DNA of 64,000 bases from Synechococcus sp. CS-1332 (GCF_025127995.1 NZ_JAHLYP010000049.1:1-64000); one strand, 5' to 3'. Numbered from the stretch's first letter, positions 10,060 through 19,484 are shown. Program-made: numbers and translations. The notes: generated by a model not told the origin, from the sequence alone.

Positions 10060-11138
10060 TTGGCCTCCTCCTGCATCTGGCGGCGGCACACCACCAGCAC
10101 GGCGATCAGCACCGCCGTGGCCAGGGCCAGCCAGAGGAAACGCATCTCCGCATTGGCCAGCACCAGGGCGATGGACGCCAGCCACTGGGTGAAGGCATAG
10201 ATGACCACCACGGTGCGGCGATGGCTGAAGCCAGCCCGCAGCAGGCGATGGTGCAGGTGACGTCGATCCGGATAGAAGGGCGAGCGGCCGGCCTTGAGGC
10301 GGCCCATGATCACCGCCGACATGTCGGCCAGGGGCAGGGACAGGATCAGCAGGGGCAGCAACAGGCTGACGCTGGTCAGACGTTTGGCCGGACCCACGAT
10401 GCTGATCGCCGCGAGGGCGAAGCCGAGAAAGTAGGAGCCGCCATCCCCCATGAAGATGCGGGCAGGGTTGAAGTTGTGGCGCAGGAACCCCAGACAACTC
10501 CCGGCCAGGGCCGCCGCCAGCAGGCCGGCGGCGGGCTGGCTGAGGCTGAAACTCACCGAGAGCAACCCCACGGCGGCGATGCCGCTCACCCCGGCCGCCA
10601 GCCCATCGAGGCCATCGAGCCAGTTGATGGCGTTGGTGATGCCCACCAGCCAGACCACCGTGGCCAGCAGGCTCAGCCCCTCCGGCAGCGGCAGCGAAGA
10701 GAGCGAGTTCCCCAGGCCGAACGGCAGGTCGATGCTGCCGATGCGCACGCCCTGGTTCCAAACCGCCGCGGCCACCAGCACCTGGCCGAACAGGCGCGGC
10801 AGGGGAGGCAGGGCGAACAGGTCATCGGCCAGGCCGATGATGAAGTAGCAGAGGGCCCCCGCCAGGGTGGTCCAGATCAGCTGGTCCTTGTCCGGTGTCA
10901 GCTCGGCGAAGCCACCGAAGGCCCAGGTGCAGGCCAGCGAAAGGCTGAAGCCAGCCACGATGCCCACGCCACCAAGCCGCACCATGGGCAGGGTGTGCTG
11001 TTTACGTTCATCGGGCGGATCCACCAGCCCCCAGCGCAGGCCGAACCATCGGATCACCGGCACGATCAGCGCCGTGAGCAAGGCCGCCGCAGTGGCCGTG
11101 AGCAAAGCCGCCGCGTTGGGGCTGTAGGCGAGGGTCAC
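10056..11138 (-). CDS. Undecaprenyl-phosphate GlcNAc-1-phosphate transferase-like membrane protein (WecA/MraY family)
   Basis: Polytopic membrane enzyme of 360 residues that transfers a sugar-1-phosphate from a UDP-sugar to polyprenyl phosphate, the first step of O-antigen, teichoic-type or S-layer glycan synthesis. Family signatures are [13 protein letters not shown] near residue 45, [18 protein letters not shown] near 167 (catalytic Asp residues), and [16 protein letters not shown] near 228. About 10-11 hydrophobic segments are visible. It precedes cinA with a 4-bp overlap. The polymer made in this organism is not shown; a WecG/TagA-like partner lies at 27129-27857. Confidence 0.9.
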   Translation of the reverse strand: MTLAYSPNAAALLTATAAALLTALIVPVIRWFGLRWGLVDPPDERKQHTLPMVRLGGVGIVAGFSLSLACTWAFGGFAELTPDKDQLIWTTLAGALCYFIIGLADDLFALPPLPRLFGQVLVAAAVWNQGVRIGSIDLPFGLGNSLSSLPLPEGLSLLATVVWLVGITNAINWLDGLDGLAAGVSGIAAVGLLSVSFSLSQPAAGLLAAALAGSCLGFLRHNFNPARIFMGDGGSYFLGFALAAISIVGPAKRLTSVSLLLPLLILSLPLADMSAVIMGRLKAGRSPFYPDRRHLHHRLLRAGFSHRRTVVVIYAFTQWLASIALVLANAEMRFLWLALATAVLIAVLVVCRRQMQEEAK

Positions 11139-11196
11139 AACGGCGGGCCGGAAAACAGCGGTCCTGAAGGCGACACGTTACGGGTGAACGGGGCCG

Positions 11197-12501
11197 TCAG
11201 GCGTGCTGGAGCTCACGTTGGCGCCCGTAGAGGGGAAAACGTCCGCAGAGGGACGCCACCCGTTCCCGGCAGCGCAGCTCGACGGCGGCATCGTCCTGAA
11301 GCAGCAGGCGATCGGCGATCACATCGGCCACCTCTCGGAAGGCCTCGGCATCGAAGCCCCGGGTGGTGAGCGCCGCGCTGCCCAGGCGCAGGCCGCTGGT
11401 CACGAAAGGGGACTCCGGATCGAAGGGCACCGTGTTTTTGTTGGCGGTGATGTTGACGTCGCTCACCAGGCGGTCGGCCTGCTTGCCGGTCATGCCGATG
11501 GAGCGCAGGTCGAGCAGCACCAGATGGTTGTCGGTGCCGCCGGAGACCACGGCGATGCCCCGCTCCTGAATCCGTTCGGCCAGGGCCTGGGCGTTGCGCA
11601 CCACCTGCTGGCTGTAGCTGCGGAAGCTCGGCTGCAGCGCCTCACCAAAGGCCACGGCCTTGGCGGCGATGACGTGCTCCAGGGGGCCGCCCTGGGAGCC
11701 GGGGAAGACGGCCTTGTCGAACTGGCGGCCGAAGTCGGCGTCGTTGCAGAGAATCAACCCGCCCCTGGGGCCCCGCAGGGTCTTGTGGGTGGTGGTGGTG
11801 ACCACGTGACAGTGGGGCAGGGGGCTGGGGTGCACCCCGGAGGCCACCAGGCCGGCGATGTGGGCCATGTCGGCCAGCAGGTAGGCGCCCACCTCGTCGG
11901 CGATGGCGCGGAAGGCGGCGAAATCAATCGTGCGGGGATAGGCGGAGTAGCCGCAGATGATCAGCTTCGGCCGGTGCTCCAGGGCCAGCTGGCGGATGGT
12001 GTCGAAGTTGAGCTGGTGGGTGTCGGGATCGACGCCGTAGTGGACGGCCTTGAACCACTTGCCCGAGACGTTCACAGGCGAGCCGTGGGTGAGGTGGCCG
12101 CCGTGGGAGAGATCCATCCCCAGGATCGTGTCGCCGGGCTCGAGCAGGGCCAGGAAGACCGCGAAGTTGGCCTGGGCGCCGCTGTGGGGCTGGACGTTGA
12201 CCCAGGCGGCACCGAACAGCTGCTTGGCCCGCTCGATCGCCAGCTCCTCGATGATGTCGACGTGCTCGCAGCCGCCGTAGTAACGCTTGTGGGGCAGGCC
12301 TTCGGCGTACTTGTTGGTGAGCACCGAACCCTGGGCCTCCATCACGGCCCGGGAGGCGAAGTTCTCGCTGGCGATCAACTCCAGGTGACTCTGCTGACGC
12401 CGCAATTCCTTCTCGATCAGGGCGGCGATGGCCGGATCGCCACTGGCCAGGGGGCTGTCGATTGGCGCAGGTGCAAGGCCGTGATCCGCTCGGTCCGCCA
12501 T
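11197..12501 (-). CDS. glyA: Serine hydroxymethyltransferase
   Basis: PLP enzyme that interconverts serine and glycine and loads tetrahydrofolate with a one-carbon unit. The ATG at 12501 (MADRADHG) gives 434 residues, matching cyanobacterial orthologues; an ATG at 12534 would add 11 residues. Conserved segments are [29 protein letters not shown], and [19 protein letters not shown] containing the PLP-binding Lys near residue 236. It lies in the same orientation as, and downstream of, tRNA-Arg, but that gene has its own terminator. Confidence 0.96.
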   Translation of the reverse strand: MADRADHGLAPAPIDSPLASGDPAIAALIEKELRRQQSHLELIASENFASRAVMEAQGSVLTNKYAEGLPHKRYYGGCEHVDIIEELAIERAKQLFGAAWVNVQPHSGAQANFAVFLALLEPGDTILGMDLSHGGHLTHGSPVNVSGKWFKAVHYGVDPDTHQLNFDTIRQLALEHRPKLIICGYSAYPRTIDFAAFRAIADEVGAYLLADMAHIAGLVASGVHPSPLPHCHVVTTTTHKTLRGPRGGLILCNDADFGRQFDKAVFPGSQGGPLEHVIAAKAVAFGEALQPSFRSYSQQVVRNAQALAERIQERGIAVVSGGTDNHLVLLDLRSIGMTGKQADRLVSDVNITANKNTVPFDPESPFVTSGLRLGSAALTTRGFDAEAFREVADVIADRLLLQDDAAVELRCRERVASLCGRFPLYGRQRELQHA

Positions 12502-12581
12502 GGGGCTACTCAATGTGAGACTGATCGTAGGCAAACGGCGCTGGACTGACCGGCCCCCTGGCGCGGACCCGCCCAGTGGCC

Positions 12582-12606
12582 AAAAAAAACCGCCCCGGAG
12601 GGCGGT
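12582..12606 (-). terminator. Intrinsic terminator of tRNA-Arg
   Basis: Read on the minus strand, a perfect 7-bp stem (ACCGCCC / GGGCGGT) with a 4-nt loop is followed by eight T residues. It begins 12 bp after the 3' end of tRNA-Arg and lies before glyA, separating the two units. Confidence 0.88.
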
Positions 12607-12617
12607 GAGTCAAAGAA

Positions 12618-12691
12618 CGCGCCTGGAGAGATTCGAACTCCCGACCCTCTGATCCGTAGTCAGATGCTCTAATCCGCTGAGCTACAAGCGC
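12618..12691 (-). tRNA. tRNA-Arg (anticodon ACG)
   Basis: A 74-nt cloverleaf. The acceptor stem GCGCTTG pairs with CAGGCGC (one G-T pair), the D-arm is GCTC/GAGC, the anticodon stem TCTGA/TCAGA carries loop CTACGGA, and the T-arm contains GTTCGAATC. The anticodon ACG reads CGN arginine codons after A-to-I editing. The discriminator base is G and the 3' CCA is not encoded. Confidence 0.96.
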
Positions 12692-12790
12692 CTGCCAGGT
12701 CATTCTCACCCCACGGGGTGCCGATCCGTCAACAACGCCCCCACGGCCCCCGCCCCGATAGGGTCCGATCCAGAGCCCAGACCTTCACCC

Positions 12791-13030
12791 ATGCCGATCC
12801 GCTGGTACGGCCCCGCCGATCCCGACGATCCCACCTATCGGCACTTCGCCCGGATCGTGAACCTCACCCTCCATGCGGCCCTGTTCGCCGCCGTGAACAG
12901 CGGGCTCTGGTTCGTCCAGGGGATGCGGCACCCCTGGTCCCACCTGAACTGGCTCACGCTCGGCTGGGCCGGATTGCTGCTGATCCATGGCAGCGTGGTG
13001 GTGCTGCAACGCCCCCAGCCCCAGCCATGA
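12791..13030 (+). CDS. Small two-span membrane protein (2TM-like)
   Basis: Protein of 79 residues with two hydrophobic segments, about residues 25-45 (NLTLHAALFAAVNSGLWF) and 53-72 (LTLGWAGLLLIHGSVVVL), joined by a short loop. This arrangement is that of 2TM-domain proteins of unknown function. The N-terminus (MPIRWYGPADPDDPTYRHF) is soluble and aromatic. Its stop overlaps the next ATG (ATGA), so it is co-translated with the DUF3181 protein. No enzymatic motif is seen. Confidence 0.75.
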   Translation: MPIRWYGPADPDDPTYRHFARIVNLTLHAALFAAVNSGLWFVQGMRHPWSHLNWLTLGWAGLLLIHGSVVVLQRPQPQP

Positions 13031-13314
13031 CGCTTGCCGCTGCCGATCTCGAAGAACTGAGCCGGGCGATCGCCGATCGGCTCTACGTGCAGGTGGCCGG
13101 CTGGCATCTGTACCTGGGCGATGCGGGCCTGGCCCAGACCCTGGCGATCGAATGCGCCGCCCGGCTCGACCAGGGCGCCGAGGTCTGCGCCCGCCAGGCC
13201 CTGGAGGCTGTGCAGGTGCCGATCGGCGGCGGGGCGACTCGGCTGCCCCTGGCGCGGCTGGTGCCCGCCGGCCAGTTGAGGGATCTCGAAGACGTGCTGC
13301 AACCCTTTTGCTGA
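13027..13314 (+). CDS. DUF3181 domain-containing protein
   Basis: Protein of 95 residues with the layout of the cyanobacterial DUF3181 family: RAIADRLYVQVAGWHLYLGDAG near the start, then AIECAARLDQGAEVCARQAL and a C-terminal VPIGGGATRLPLARLVP segment. It is soluble and probably helical; function unknown. The chosen ATG overlaps the stop of the preceding 2TM gene. The same frame is open further upstream, but that part is antisense-like and low-complexity. Confidence 0.8.
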   Translation: MTLAAADLEELSRAIADRLYVQVAGWHLYLGDAGLAQTLAIECAARLDQGAEVCARQALEAVQVPIGGGATRLPLARLVPAGQLRDLEDVLQPFC

Positions 13315-13370
13315 CAGCCGCTGCCGGATGGCCCCTCTACCGATAGGGTGACGCCCCACGCAGGCGGGTC

Positions 13371-13631
13371 GTGCTGGTCATCGAAGTCACCAATGCCCGC
13401 GACGTGGTGCGCCAGCGCATCGGCAGGCTCGGAGGTCGTCTGATCGGCAAGGTGGTCGATGCGGAAGCCCAGGTGGAGAAGGCCCTGATCCAGGAGCTGG
13501 AGACGGCCTTCCGGGATTTCGGCATCGAAGCCAGAATCTTCTCGATCGATGGCCCGCAGATGATCGGCCGCTCCCATCTGGAGATTCCCGTGCAGGTCCG
13601 CGAGGAGCGCCAGGTGAGGCTCTCCCAGTAG
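13371..13631 (+). CDS. Conserved cyanobacterial protein of unknown function
   Basis: Protein of 86 residues from a GTG at 13371: VLVIEVTNARDVVRQRIGRL, then GGRLIGKVVDAEAQVEKALI and FRDFGIEARIFSIDGPQMIG. It has an alternating beta-alpha-beta pattern, no membrane segment and no Cys. I recognise the pattern as conserved in cyanobacteria but cannot name a function. It lies 56 bp after the DUF3181 gene and converges with murJ. Confidence 0.75.
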   Translation: MLVIEVTNARDVVRQRIGRLGGRLIGKVVDAEAQVEKALIQELETAFRDFGIEARIFSIDGPQMIGRSHLEIPVQVREERQVRLSQ

Positions 13632-13652
13632 GACGCGCAGGAAGGCCCCTGG

Positions 13653-15257
13653 TCAGGAGCGGCGACGCACCATCTGCAGCAGTTGGCGGGTTTCCGGCAC
13701 CCCGGTGAGGCTCGCCAGCAATCCGTAGAGGCCCAGGGCCAGCCCGGCACAGAGCGCGTTCTGCAGCAGCAGCCCCCCCAGGCCCGGCGGCCAGGCCACC
13801 CCGATCGAGAGCCCCCAGCAGACGGCCCCGCCGGCCATGGCGGCCAGCATCAGCTTGCCGCTGTCCGCTGCCCAGAGCCGCAGGGGCAGGCCGCCCAGCC
13901 GCTTGCCCAGGGCCAGCAACAGCCCTGTGCAGGTGATCAGATTCACCGCCACGGTGGCCAGTACCAGGCCGGCGGCGCCGGCGTTGAGCATGGGCAGCTG
14001 GTTACCCCAGGCGGGGGTGGGGCCGCCGGTGAAGGCCCAGCAGAACACGGCGTTGAGCCCGATCCCGGCCAACGACCAGCGGAAGGGGGTGTTGCCGTCA
14101 CCGAGGGCATAGAAGACGCGCACCAGCACGTCACGGCCCAGGTAGGCCGGCATGCCGATCCCGTAGGCCATCAGCAACTGGCCCACCAGGTCGGCGGCGC
14201 TGCGGTCGAAGGCGCCGCGCTGATAGATCAGCGCCACGATCGGCACCGCCAGCGCCACCATCAGCGCCCCCAGCGGCAGCATCGTGGCGTTGGAGAGCAT
14301 CAGGCCCTGGCGGATGCGGGCGATCAGTTCGGGCCGGTCCTCCGGCGCCGTGAGGCGGGCGTACACCGGCAGCAATGGCACCAGCAGGACATTGGAGAGC
14401 AGGCCCAGGGGGGTCTGGACCAGCAGGTTGGCGTACCCCAGGCCGGCCGCCGCCGCGGGCATGCCCGAGGCGAAGAACAGCGACACGAACACGTTGATCT
14501 GCAGCATCCCTGAGGAAAGGGTGGCAGGACCCATCACCTGCAGCACTTCCCGCACGCCGGGATCACGCCAGTCCCACACCAGCTGCAGCCTGTTGAGACC
14601 CTCCTTCGCCAGGGCCGGCAACTGAATCAGCCACTGCAGGATCGCCCCCACCGTGGTGCTGGCCGCCAGCACCACCCCACCGATCAACGCCGTGGCGGGC
14701 AGGGTGATGCTGCTGCCCAGCTGCCACCAGAGCACGCCGATGCCACCGATGACGGCGACGCTGGAGAGCAGCGGGCTGACGGAGGGCAGCCAGAACACGT
14801 CGGCGGCGTTGAGGGCACCGAAACCGAGGCCGATCAGACCGGCGAACAGGGCCATCGGCGCCATCCAGCGCAGCTGGAGCACGGCCAGGGCATGGCGCTC
14901 CGGGTCCAGGCCTGGACCCACCAGATCAATGAGCGGATCGGCGGCCACCAGCAACAGCAGGGTGACGACGATCAGGCCGGCGCCCACCAGGGTGTTGATG
15001 CTGGCCAGCACGTGGGCGCCCTCGTGGCGCGGCCGCCGGGCCAGCACGCTCACCATGGCGCTGTGGAAGGGCCCGTTGATGCCCCCGAGCAGGATCAGCA
15101 GGAATCCCGGCAGCACGTAGGCGTAGTTGTAAGCGTCGTAGGCCGCCCCCACGCCGAAGGCGGCGGCGATCACCTGCTGGCGCACCAGACCGGCCACCTT
15201 GCTGAGGGCCGTGGCCGCTCCCACGATCAGGGCAATCCGGCGCAGGGATCGGGCCAT
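13653..15257 (-). CDS. murJ: Lipid II flippase MurJ (MviN family)
   Basis: Polytopic inner-membrane protein of 534 residues of the MOP superfamily that moves lipid-linked peptidoglycan precursor across the membrane. It opens MARSLRRIALIVGAATALSKVAGLVRQQ, the family hallmark, then AYDAYNYAYVLPGFLLILLGG. About 14 hydrophobic segments follow, with a short basic tail. The ATG at 15257 was chosen because the family motif begins there; the open frame upstream lies antisense to sfsA. The sfsA gene is divergent, 66 bp away. Confidence 0.94.
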   Translation of the reverse strand: MARSLRRIALIVGAATALSKVAGLVRQQVIAAAFGVGAAYDAYNYAYVLPGFLLILLGGINGPFHSAMVSVLARRPRHEGAHVLASINTLVGAGLIVVTLLLLVAADPLIDLVGPGLDPERHALAVLQLRWMAPMALFAGLIGLGFGALNAADVFWLPSVSPLLSSVAVIGGIGVLWWQLGSSITLPATALIGGVVLAASTTVGAILQWLIQLPALAKEGLNRLQLVWDWRDPGVREVLQVMGPATLSSGMLQINVFVSLFFASGMPAAAAGLGYANLLVQTPLGLLSNVLLVPLLPVYARLTAPEDRPELIARIRQGLMLSNATMLPLGALMVALAVPIVALIYQRGAFDRSAADLVGQLLMAYGIGMPAYLGRDVLVRVFYALGDGNTPFRWSLAGIGLNAVFCWAFTGGPTPAWGNQLPMLNAGAAGLVLATVAVNLITCTGLLLALGKRLGGLPLRLWAADSGKLMLAAMAGGAVCWGLSIGVAWPPGLGGLLLQNALCAGLALGLYGLLASLTGVPETRQLLQMVRRRS

Positions 15258-15323
15258 GGCGGCTGGGCACTGCCCATCGGAACGCACGGCAGTATGGCCT
15301 TCCTCCCCCGGGCACCCCGTCCC

Positions 15324-16082
15324 ATGGCTCCAGCGACCGTTGCCGTGCCCGTGCTGCCCACCGGTCCGCTGCTGGAAGGGGTGCTGCTGAAGCGCTACAA
15401 GCGCTTCCTGGCCGATGTGGCGCTGGACGATGGCCAGACGGTGACGGCCCACTGCCCCAACACGGGCCCGATGACCGGGGTGCTGCTGCCGGGCGGGCGG
15501 GTGCGCCTGCGCCACGACCCCTCCCCAAGCCGCAAGCTGGCCTGGACCTGGGAACAGGCCCAGGTGGGAGCCCATGGCGGCGGCCTGGTGTGGGTCGGGG
15601 TCAACACAGCGCTGCCCAACCGTCTGGTGCGGGCCACGATCGAGGCGGGGGGCCTGGAGCCCTGGTTGGGCCCCATCGGCAGCATCAGGGCCGAGGTGCC
15701 CTACGGCGAAGGCCGCCGCAGCCGCATCGATCTGCTGCTGACGCCGGCGGCAGGGGCCATCGATCCACGGCCGATCTATTTGGAGGTGAAGAACACCACC
15801 TGGAGCGACGGCGATCTGGCGCTGTTTCCCGACACGGTCACCGAACGGGGCCAGAAACATCTGGTGGAGCTCACGGCCCTGTTGCCCGGGGCCCGGGCGG
15901 TGCTGGTGCCCTGCCTGAGCCGCAGCGACGTGAGCCGCTTCGCGCCGGGGGACAGTGCCGACCCCCGCTACGGGGAACTGTTCCGAACGGCGGTGGCGGC
16001 CGGTGTGGAGGTGCTTCCCTGCCGCTACAGCTTCACGGACGCCTCAGTGACGTTCCTGGGCCTGGCCGCTCAGGCGTGGTGA
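15324..16082 (+). CDS. sfsA: SfsA family DNA/RNA nuclease
   Basis: Protein of 252 residues from the ATG at 15324; an alternative ATG at 15294 would add 10. SfsA proteins have an OB-like N-terminal part and a PD-(D/E)XK-like nuclease core. The latter appears here as RIDLLL followed by YLEVKNTTW, with VTERGQKHLVEL next. HCPNTGPMTGVLLPG, near residue 49, is also typical. E. coli SfsA was first described as affecting maltose metabolism; the physiological role in cyanobacteria is unknown. The 3' end overlaps the DUF4278 gene on the other strand by 13 bp. Confidence 0.92.
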   Translation: MAPATVAVPVLPTGPLLEGVLLKRYKRFLADVALDDGQTVTAHCPNTGPMTGVLLPGGRVRLRHDPSPSRKLAWTWEQAQVGAHGGGLVWVGVNTALPNRLVRATIEAGGLEPWLGPIGSIRAEVPYGEGRRSRIDLLLTPAAGAIDPRPIYLEVKNTTWSDGDLALFPDTVTERGQKHLVELTALLPGARAVLVPCLSRSDVSRFAPGDSADPRYGELFRTAVAAGVEVLPCRYSFTDASVTFLGLAAQAW

Positions 16083-16339
16083 GGGTGGTAGTGGGTGCCG
16101 CGATAGACGAGATCAAGCTCGACATCCATGTGGGAGGGCTGATGCAGCAGCGGCGAGGCGTAGTGATGGCCGCGGTAGACGTGCTCCATCGGCGCCGCTG
16201 AGGGGCGCTGGTCGTGGGAGTGGTCGTAGGGGAGACCGCGATAGCAGAGGGCGGAAGGGGCCATGGGGACAGGAGCGGTGACGGGAAGGCCGGGGCTGGG
16301 GCCCGCTCTGGTCGCGCCGGAGCGCGGAAGGGGGGACAT
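16070..16339 (-). CDS. DUF4278 domain-containing small protein
   Basis: Up to 89 residues from the ATG at 16339; an internal ATG at 16264 (MAPSALCYRG) gives 64 and fits the family start less completely. Three copies of a YRG-x-x-Y element are visible (CYRGLPYDH, VYRGHHYAS, VYRGTHYHP), the signature of DUF4278. The protein is rich in His and Tyr, especially at the C-terminus, so metal binding is conceivable but unproven. It is divergent from amt and overlaps the sfsA end by 13 bp. Confidence 0.7.
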   Translation of the reverse strand: MSPLPRSGATRAGPSPGLPVTAPVPMAPSALCYRGLPYDHSHDQRPSAAPMEHVYRGHHYASPLLHQPSHMDVELDLVYRGTHYHPHHA

Positions 16340-16572
16340 GGACCGACCTCATACATTTCTAGCGCTTTTGCACTGTTCAGTCTGAACACTAATGGAAACT
16401 CTTTGCATTCCTTAAGGCCTGCAGGCCCGGGCGCCACCCCGCTTCGGAGGTGTATTCCGGGATTGCTTTGGTATCGAATCAGACATTGAACGGGCAGCAC
16501 GTCATGGATATTCGGAACTTGTTGATGCCGGTACTGGCGTCAGAAGTCGGACATTCTCTTCACCACGTTCCC
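16340..16572 (+). promoter_or_regulatory. Intergenic and leader region of the ammonium transporter
   Basis: About 230 bp between divergent genes. Besides the palindrome at 16374-16388, it holds a near-match to an NtcA site, GTA-TCGAATCA-GAC at 16471-16484, one base off the GTA-N8-TAC consensus. In-frame start candidates for amt lie here at 16450 (GTG) and 16504 (ATG). Nitrogen control by NtcA is the family expectation for amt genes, but the site is imperfect. Confidence 0.3.
16374..16388. promoter_or_regulatory. Perfect 15-bp palindrome, operator-like
   Basis: TGTTCAG-T-CTGAACA is a perfect inverted repeat with a single central base. It is 35 bp upstream of the DUF4278 ATG and about 185 bp upstream of the amt start. 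Position and symmetry suggest a dimeric regulator site; the regulator is not identified. It does not match the NtcA consensus GTA-N8-TAC. Confidence 0.4.
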
Positions 16573-18018
16573 ATGAACCATTCAAGTCGGCAGCCCAAGG
16601 TTCGACCGCCAAGAAGCCTCAGTGAGGTCAGTCTTCGAGAGGCTCCAGCCCTGTTAATGCGCAAGGTTCGTGGTCTTTCCTCGCAGGAGGGGCTCACCTG
16701 GCTCGCCTGCGTGCCTCTGGCTCTGTTCGGGCTGGGCGTGTTCAACCTCTCGGCCCACGCCGCCGAACTGCCCGAGCTCACTCCCGCTTTCCTGATCAAC
16801 AACCTCTGGTTGGCCATCGCGGCCTTCCTGGTCATCTTCATGAACGCCGGGTTCGCCATGGTGGAAGCGGGCCTGTGCCGTCAAAAGAACGCCGTCAACA
16901 TCCTGGCCAAGAACCTGATCGTCTTCGCCCTGGCGGTGACGGCCTACTGGTTCATCGGGTACTCCCTGATGTACGGCGATTCGATCGCCGGTGGCTGGCT
17001 GCACTTCAAGGGTCTGTTCTTTGACCCCACCGTCACCCCCGAGATGGTGACGGAAGGCAAACTCACCCCGAGCGTCGACTTCCTGTTTCAGGCCGCCTTC
17101 GCCGGCACCGCCGCCACGATCGTCTCGGGCCTGGTGGCCGAGCGGATCAAGTTCAAGGAGTTCGTCATCTTCTCCCTGATCCTGGTGGGCGTCCTCTACC
17201 CGATCGCCGGCAGCTGGAAGTGGAACGCCAACGGCTGGCTCAACCAGCTCGGCTTCATCGACTTCGCCGGTTCCACCCTGGTCCATACCGTGGGTGCCTG
17301 GGCGGGCGTGGTCGGGGCCATGATCCTCGGCCCCCGCATCGGCAAATACATCGACTCCAGGCCCCAGGCCATCCCCGGCCACAGCCAGGCCCTGGCCACC
17401 CTGGGCTGTCTGATCCTCTGGCTCGGCTGGTACGGCTTCAACCCGGGTTCCGTCCTGGCCATGACCGAAGCCGTTCCCTACATCGCCGTCACCACCACCC
17501 TCGGCGCCGCCGGCGGCGGTATCGCCGGCACCCTCTTCTCCCAGATTCACTCCGGCAAGCCCGACCTCACGATGACCATCAACGGCATCCTGGCCGGACT
17601 GGTGGGCGTCACCGCCGGCTGCGACGGCTTCCCGATGTGGGCCGCCTGGGTCGTGGGCTTCATCGGCGGTGCCCTCGTTGTCTACGCCGTGAGCTTCGTC
17701 GACTCGATCGGCATCGACGACCCCGTGGGCGCCTTCTCTGTCCACGGCATCGGAGGCATCTGGGGCACCCTGGCCGTGGGTCTGTTCAACAAGGACGCCG
17801 GCCTGCTGCTCGGCAAGGGCTTCAACCAGCTCGGCCTGCAGATCCTTGGCAGCTTTTCCTATTCCCTGTTCACGATCGTCACCGCCTGGCTCCTCTGGAG
17901 CATCCTCGGCGCCTTCGCCGGTGGCATCCGGGTGCACGAGAAGGAGGAGGAGCTCGGTCTCGACATCAGCGAACACGGTATGGAGGCCTACCCGGACTTC
18001 GTTTCGTCCTCCAACTGA
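16573..18018 (+). CDS. amt: Ammonium transporter Amt
   Basis: Trimeric membrane channel for ammonium/ammonia uptake, 481 residues from the ATG at 16573. The start was chosen because the Arg-rich lead (PRSLSEVSLREAP) and following signal-like segment WLACVPLALFGLGVFNLSAHA resemble the N-terminus of picocyanobacterial Amt1. Core motifs are NAGFAMVEAGLCRQKNAVNI, the pore histidines in STLVHTVGAWAG and GAFSVHGIGGIWGT, and WLGWYGFNPGS. About 11 membrane helices follow the cleavable-looking lead. Earlier starts at 16450 (GTG) and 16504 (ATG) are possible. A strong terminator follows. Confidence 0.93.
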   Translation: MNHSSRQPKVRPPRSLSEVSLREAPALLMRKVRGLSSQEGLTWLACVPLALFGLGVFNLSAHAAELPELTPAFLINNLWLAIAAFLVIFMNAGFAMVEAGLCRQKNAVNILAKNLIVFALAVTAYWFIGYSLMYGDSIAGGWLHFKGLFFDPTVTPEMVTEGKLTPSVDFLFQAAFAGTAATIVSGLVAERIKFKEFVIFSLILVGVLYPIAGSWKWNANGWLNQLGFIDFAGSTLVHTVGAWAGVVGAMILGPRIGKYIDSRPQAIPGHSQALATLGCLILWLGWYGFNPGSVLAMTEAVPYIAVTTTLGAAGGGIAGTLFSQIHSGKPDLTMTINGILAGLVGVTAGCDGFPMWAAWVVGFIGGALVVYAVSFVDSIGIDDPVGAFSVHGIGGIWGTLAVGLFNKDAGLLLGKGFNQLGLQILGSFSYSLFTIVTAWLLWSILGAFAGGIRVHEKEEELGLDISEHGMEAYPDFVSSSN

Positions 18019-18043
18019 CCCCACCGGTTCAGTCTTTTGGCGC

Positions 18044-18070
18044 ACCGCGGCTTCGGCCGCGGTTTTTTTT
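18044..18070 (+). terminator. Intrinsic terminator after amt
   Basis: A perfect 8-bp stem, ACCGCGGC/GCCGCGGT, closed by a TTCG tetraloop and continuing into eight T residues. It lies 26 bp after the amt stop and isolates amt from ispH. Confidence 0.93.
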
Positions 18071-18121
18071 CGCTCGTCCCTGCACCGCTCCCCATAGAGT
18101 CGGCCCAATTGGTACTTGCCT

Positions 18122-19330
18122 GTGGACACCCGTGCCTTCAAGCGCTCCCTGCACCATTCGGATCGCTACAACCGCCGCGGTTTCGGTCTGGGTGAGGAGG
18201 TCGCGGGCAGCCTTGAGCAGGCCTACCAGAGCAATCTGATCGCCAGCCTCAGGGAGAACGGCCACGTGCTGCAGCGCGGTCGCCTCAAGATCCGCCTGGC
18301 CGAGGCCTTCGGCTTCTGCTGGGGCGTGGAGCGAGCCGTGGCGATGGCCTACGAAACCCGCCGCCACTACCCCAGCGAACGGATCTGGATCACCAACGAG
18401 ATCATCCACAACCCTTCGGTGAACGCCCATCTGCGCCAGATGGACGTCCGGTTCATCCCCGTCGACGACGACGTCAAGGACTTCTCCGAGGTGGGCACCG
18501 GCGATGTGGTGATCCTGCCCGCCTTCGGCGCCACCGTGCAGGAGATGCAGCTGCTCAACGAACGCGGCTGCCACATCGTCGACACCACCTGCCCCTGGGT
18601 GTCGAAGGTGTGGAACACCGTGGAGAAGCACAAGAAGCATGCCTTCACCTCGATCATCCACGGCAAGGTGAAGCACGAGGAAACGCTGGCCACCAGCTCC
18701 TTCGCCGGGACCTACCTGGTGGTGCTCGATCTGGCCGAGGCCCGCATGGTCAGCGACTTCATCCTGGAGCGGGGCCAGGGGGCCGTCGATCGGCAGGCCT
18801 TCATGGACCATTTCGCCAAGGCCTGTTCCCCCGGCTTCGACCCGGACCGGGACCTGGTGCGGGTGGGCGTCGCCAACCAGACCACCATGCTCAAGAGCGA
18901 AACCGAGGAGATCGGCCGCCTGTTTGAGCGCACCATGCTGCAGCGCTTCGGCCCCAGCGAACTCGATGAGCACTTCCTCGCCTTCAACACCATTTGCGAT
19001 GCCACCCAGGAGCGCCAGGACGCCATCTTCGCCCTGGTGGACGAACCCCTCGACCTGATGGTGGTGATCGGTGGCTACAACTCCTCCAACACCACCCACC
19101 TGCAGGAGATCGCCGTCAGCCGCGGCATCCTTTCCTTCCACATCGACACCCCCGAGCGCATCGGCCCGGGCAACCGCATCGAACACAAGCCCCTGGGGGG
19201 CGCCCTGGAGACCCTGGAGCCCTTTCTGCCAGCCGGACCTGTCCGGGTGGGCATCACCTCCGGCGCCTCCACCCCCGACCGGGTGGTGGAGGATGTGATT
19301 GAGCGCCTGGTGGGCCTCAGCGAGGAGTGA
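18122..19330 (+). CDS. ispH: 4-hydroxy-3-methylbut-2-enyl diphosphate reductase
   Basis: Terminal enzyme of the MEP isoprenoid pathway; its 4Fe-4S cluster reduces HMBPP to IPP and DMAPP. The GTG at 18122 gives 402 residues beginning [22 protein letters not shown], the long N-terminal form of cyanobacteria and plastids. Cluster cysteines are in [22 protein letters not shown] and [17 protein letters not shown] six bases upstream is less likely. Confidence 0.96.
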   Translation: MDTRAFKRSLHHSDRYNRRGFGLGEEVAGSLEQAYQSNLIASLRENGHVLQRGRLKIRLAEAFGFCWGVERAVAMAYETRRHYPSERIWITNEIIHNPSVNAHLRQMDVRFIPVDDDVKDFSEVGTGDVVILPAFGATVQEMQLLNERGCHIVDTTCPWVSKVWNTVEKHKKHAFTSIIHGKVKHEETLATSSFAGTYLVVLDLAEARMVSDFILERGQGAVDRQAFMDHFAKACSPGFDPDRDLVRVGVANQTTMLKSETEEIGRLFERTMLQRFGPSELDEHFLAFNTICDATQERQDAIFALVDEPLDLMVVIGGYNSSNTTHLQEIAVSRGILSFHIDTPERIGPGNRIEHKPLGGALETLEPFLPAGPVRVGITSGASTPDRVVEDVIERLVGLSEE

Positions 19331-19385
19331 GCCACCAGCCCGGATGACCCTGCAAAGAGCCGGGGCCAGGCCGGTGGCTTTACAT
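19331..19385 (+). terminator. Possible weak terminator hairpin after ispH
   Basis: GCCACC directly after the ispH stop can pair with GGTGGC at 19373-19378, followed by TTTACATT. The loop is long and the T run short, so this is only a possible terminator. Confidence 0.25.
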
Positions 19386-19484
19386 TCGTAAAAGCTTTTT
19401 CTCCCCTCCAGGGCCGCAGGGGAGAGCGCAACCACGGTCCTTTCCAGTAGCTCCCCTCTGACCCACCGCACGCCCCAGATCACG

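Noticed and set aside
11203-12549. A 448-codon plus-strand open frame across glyA
   Set aside because: Antisense to serine hydroxymethyltransferase with no motif of its own.
16471-16484. NtcA binding site upstream of amt
   Set aside because: GTA-N8-GAC misses the consensus by one base and no properly spaced -10 box was seen; kept only as a low-confidence note in the amt leader entry.
16654-18141. A 495-codon open frame on the minus strand across amt
   Set aside because: It is entirely antisense to amt, which has all family motifs; the product is rich in Gly, Asp, Glu, His and Arg, typical of complementary-strand translation in GC-rich DNA.
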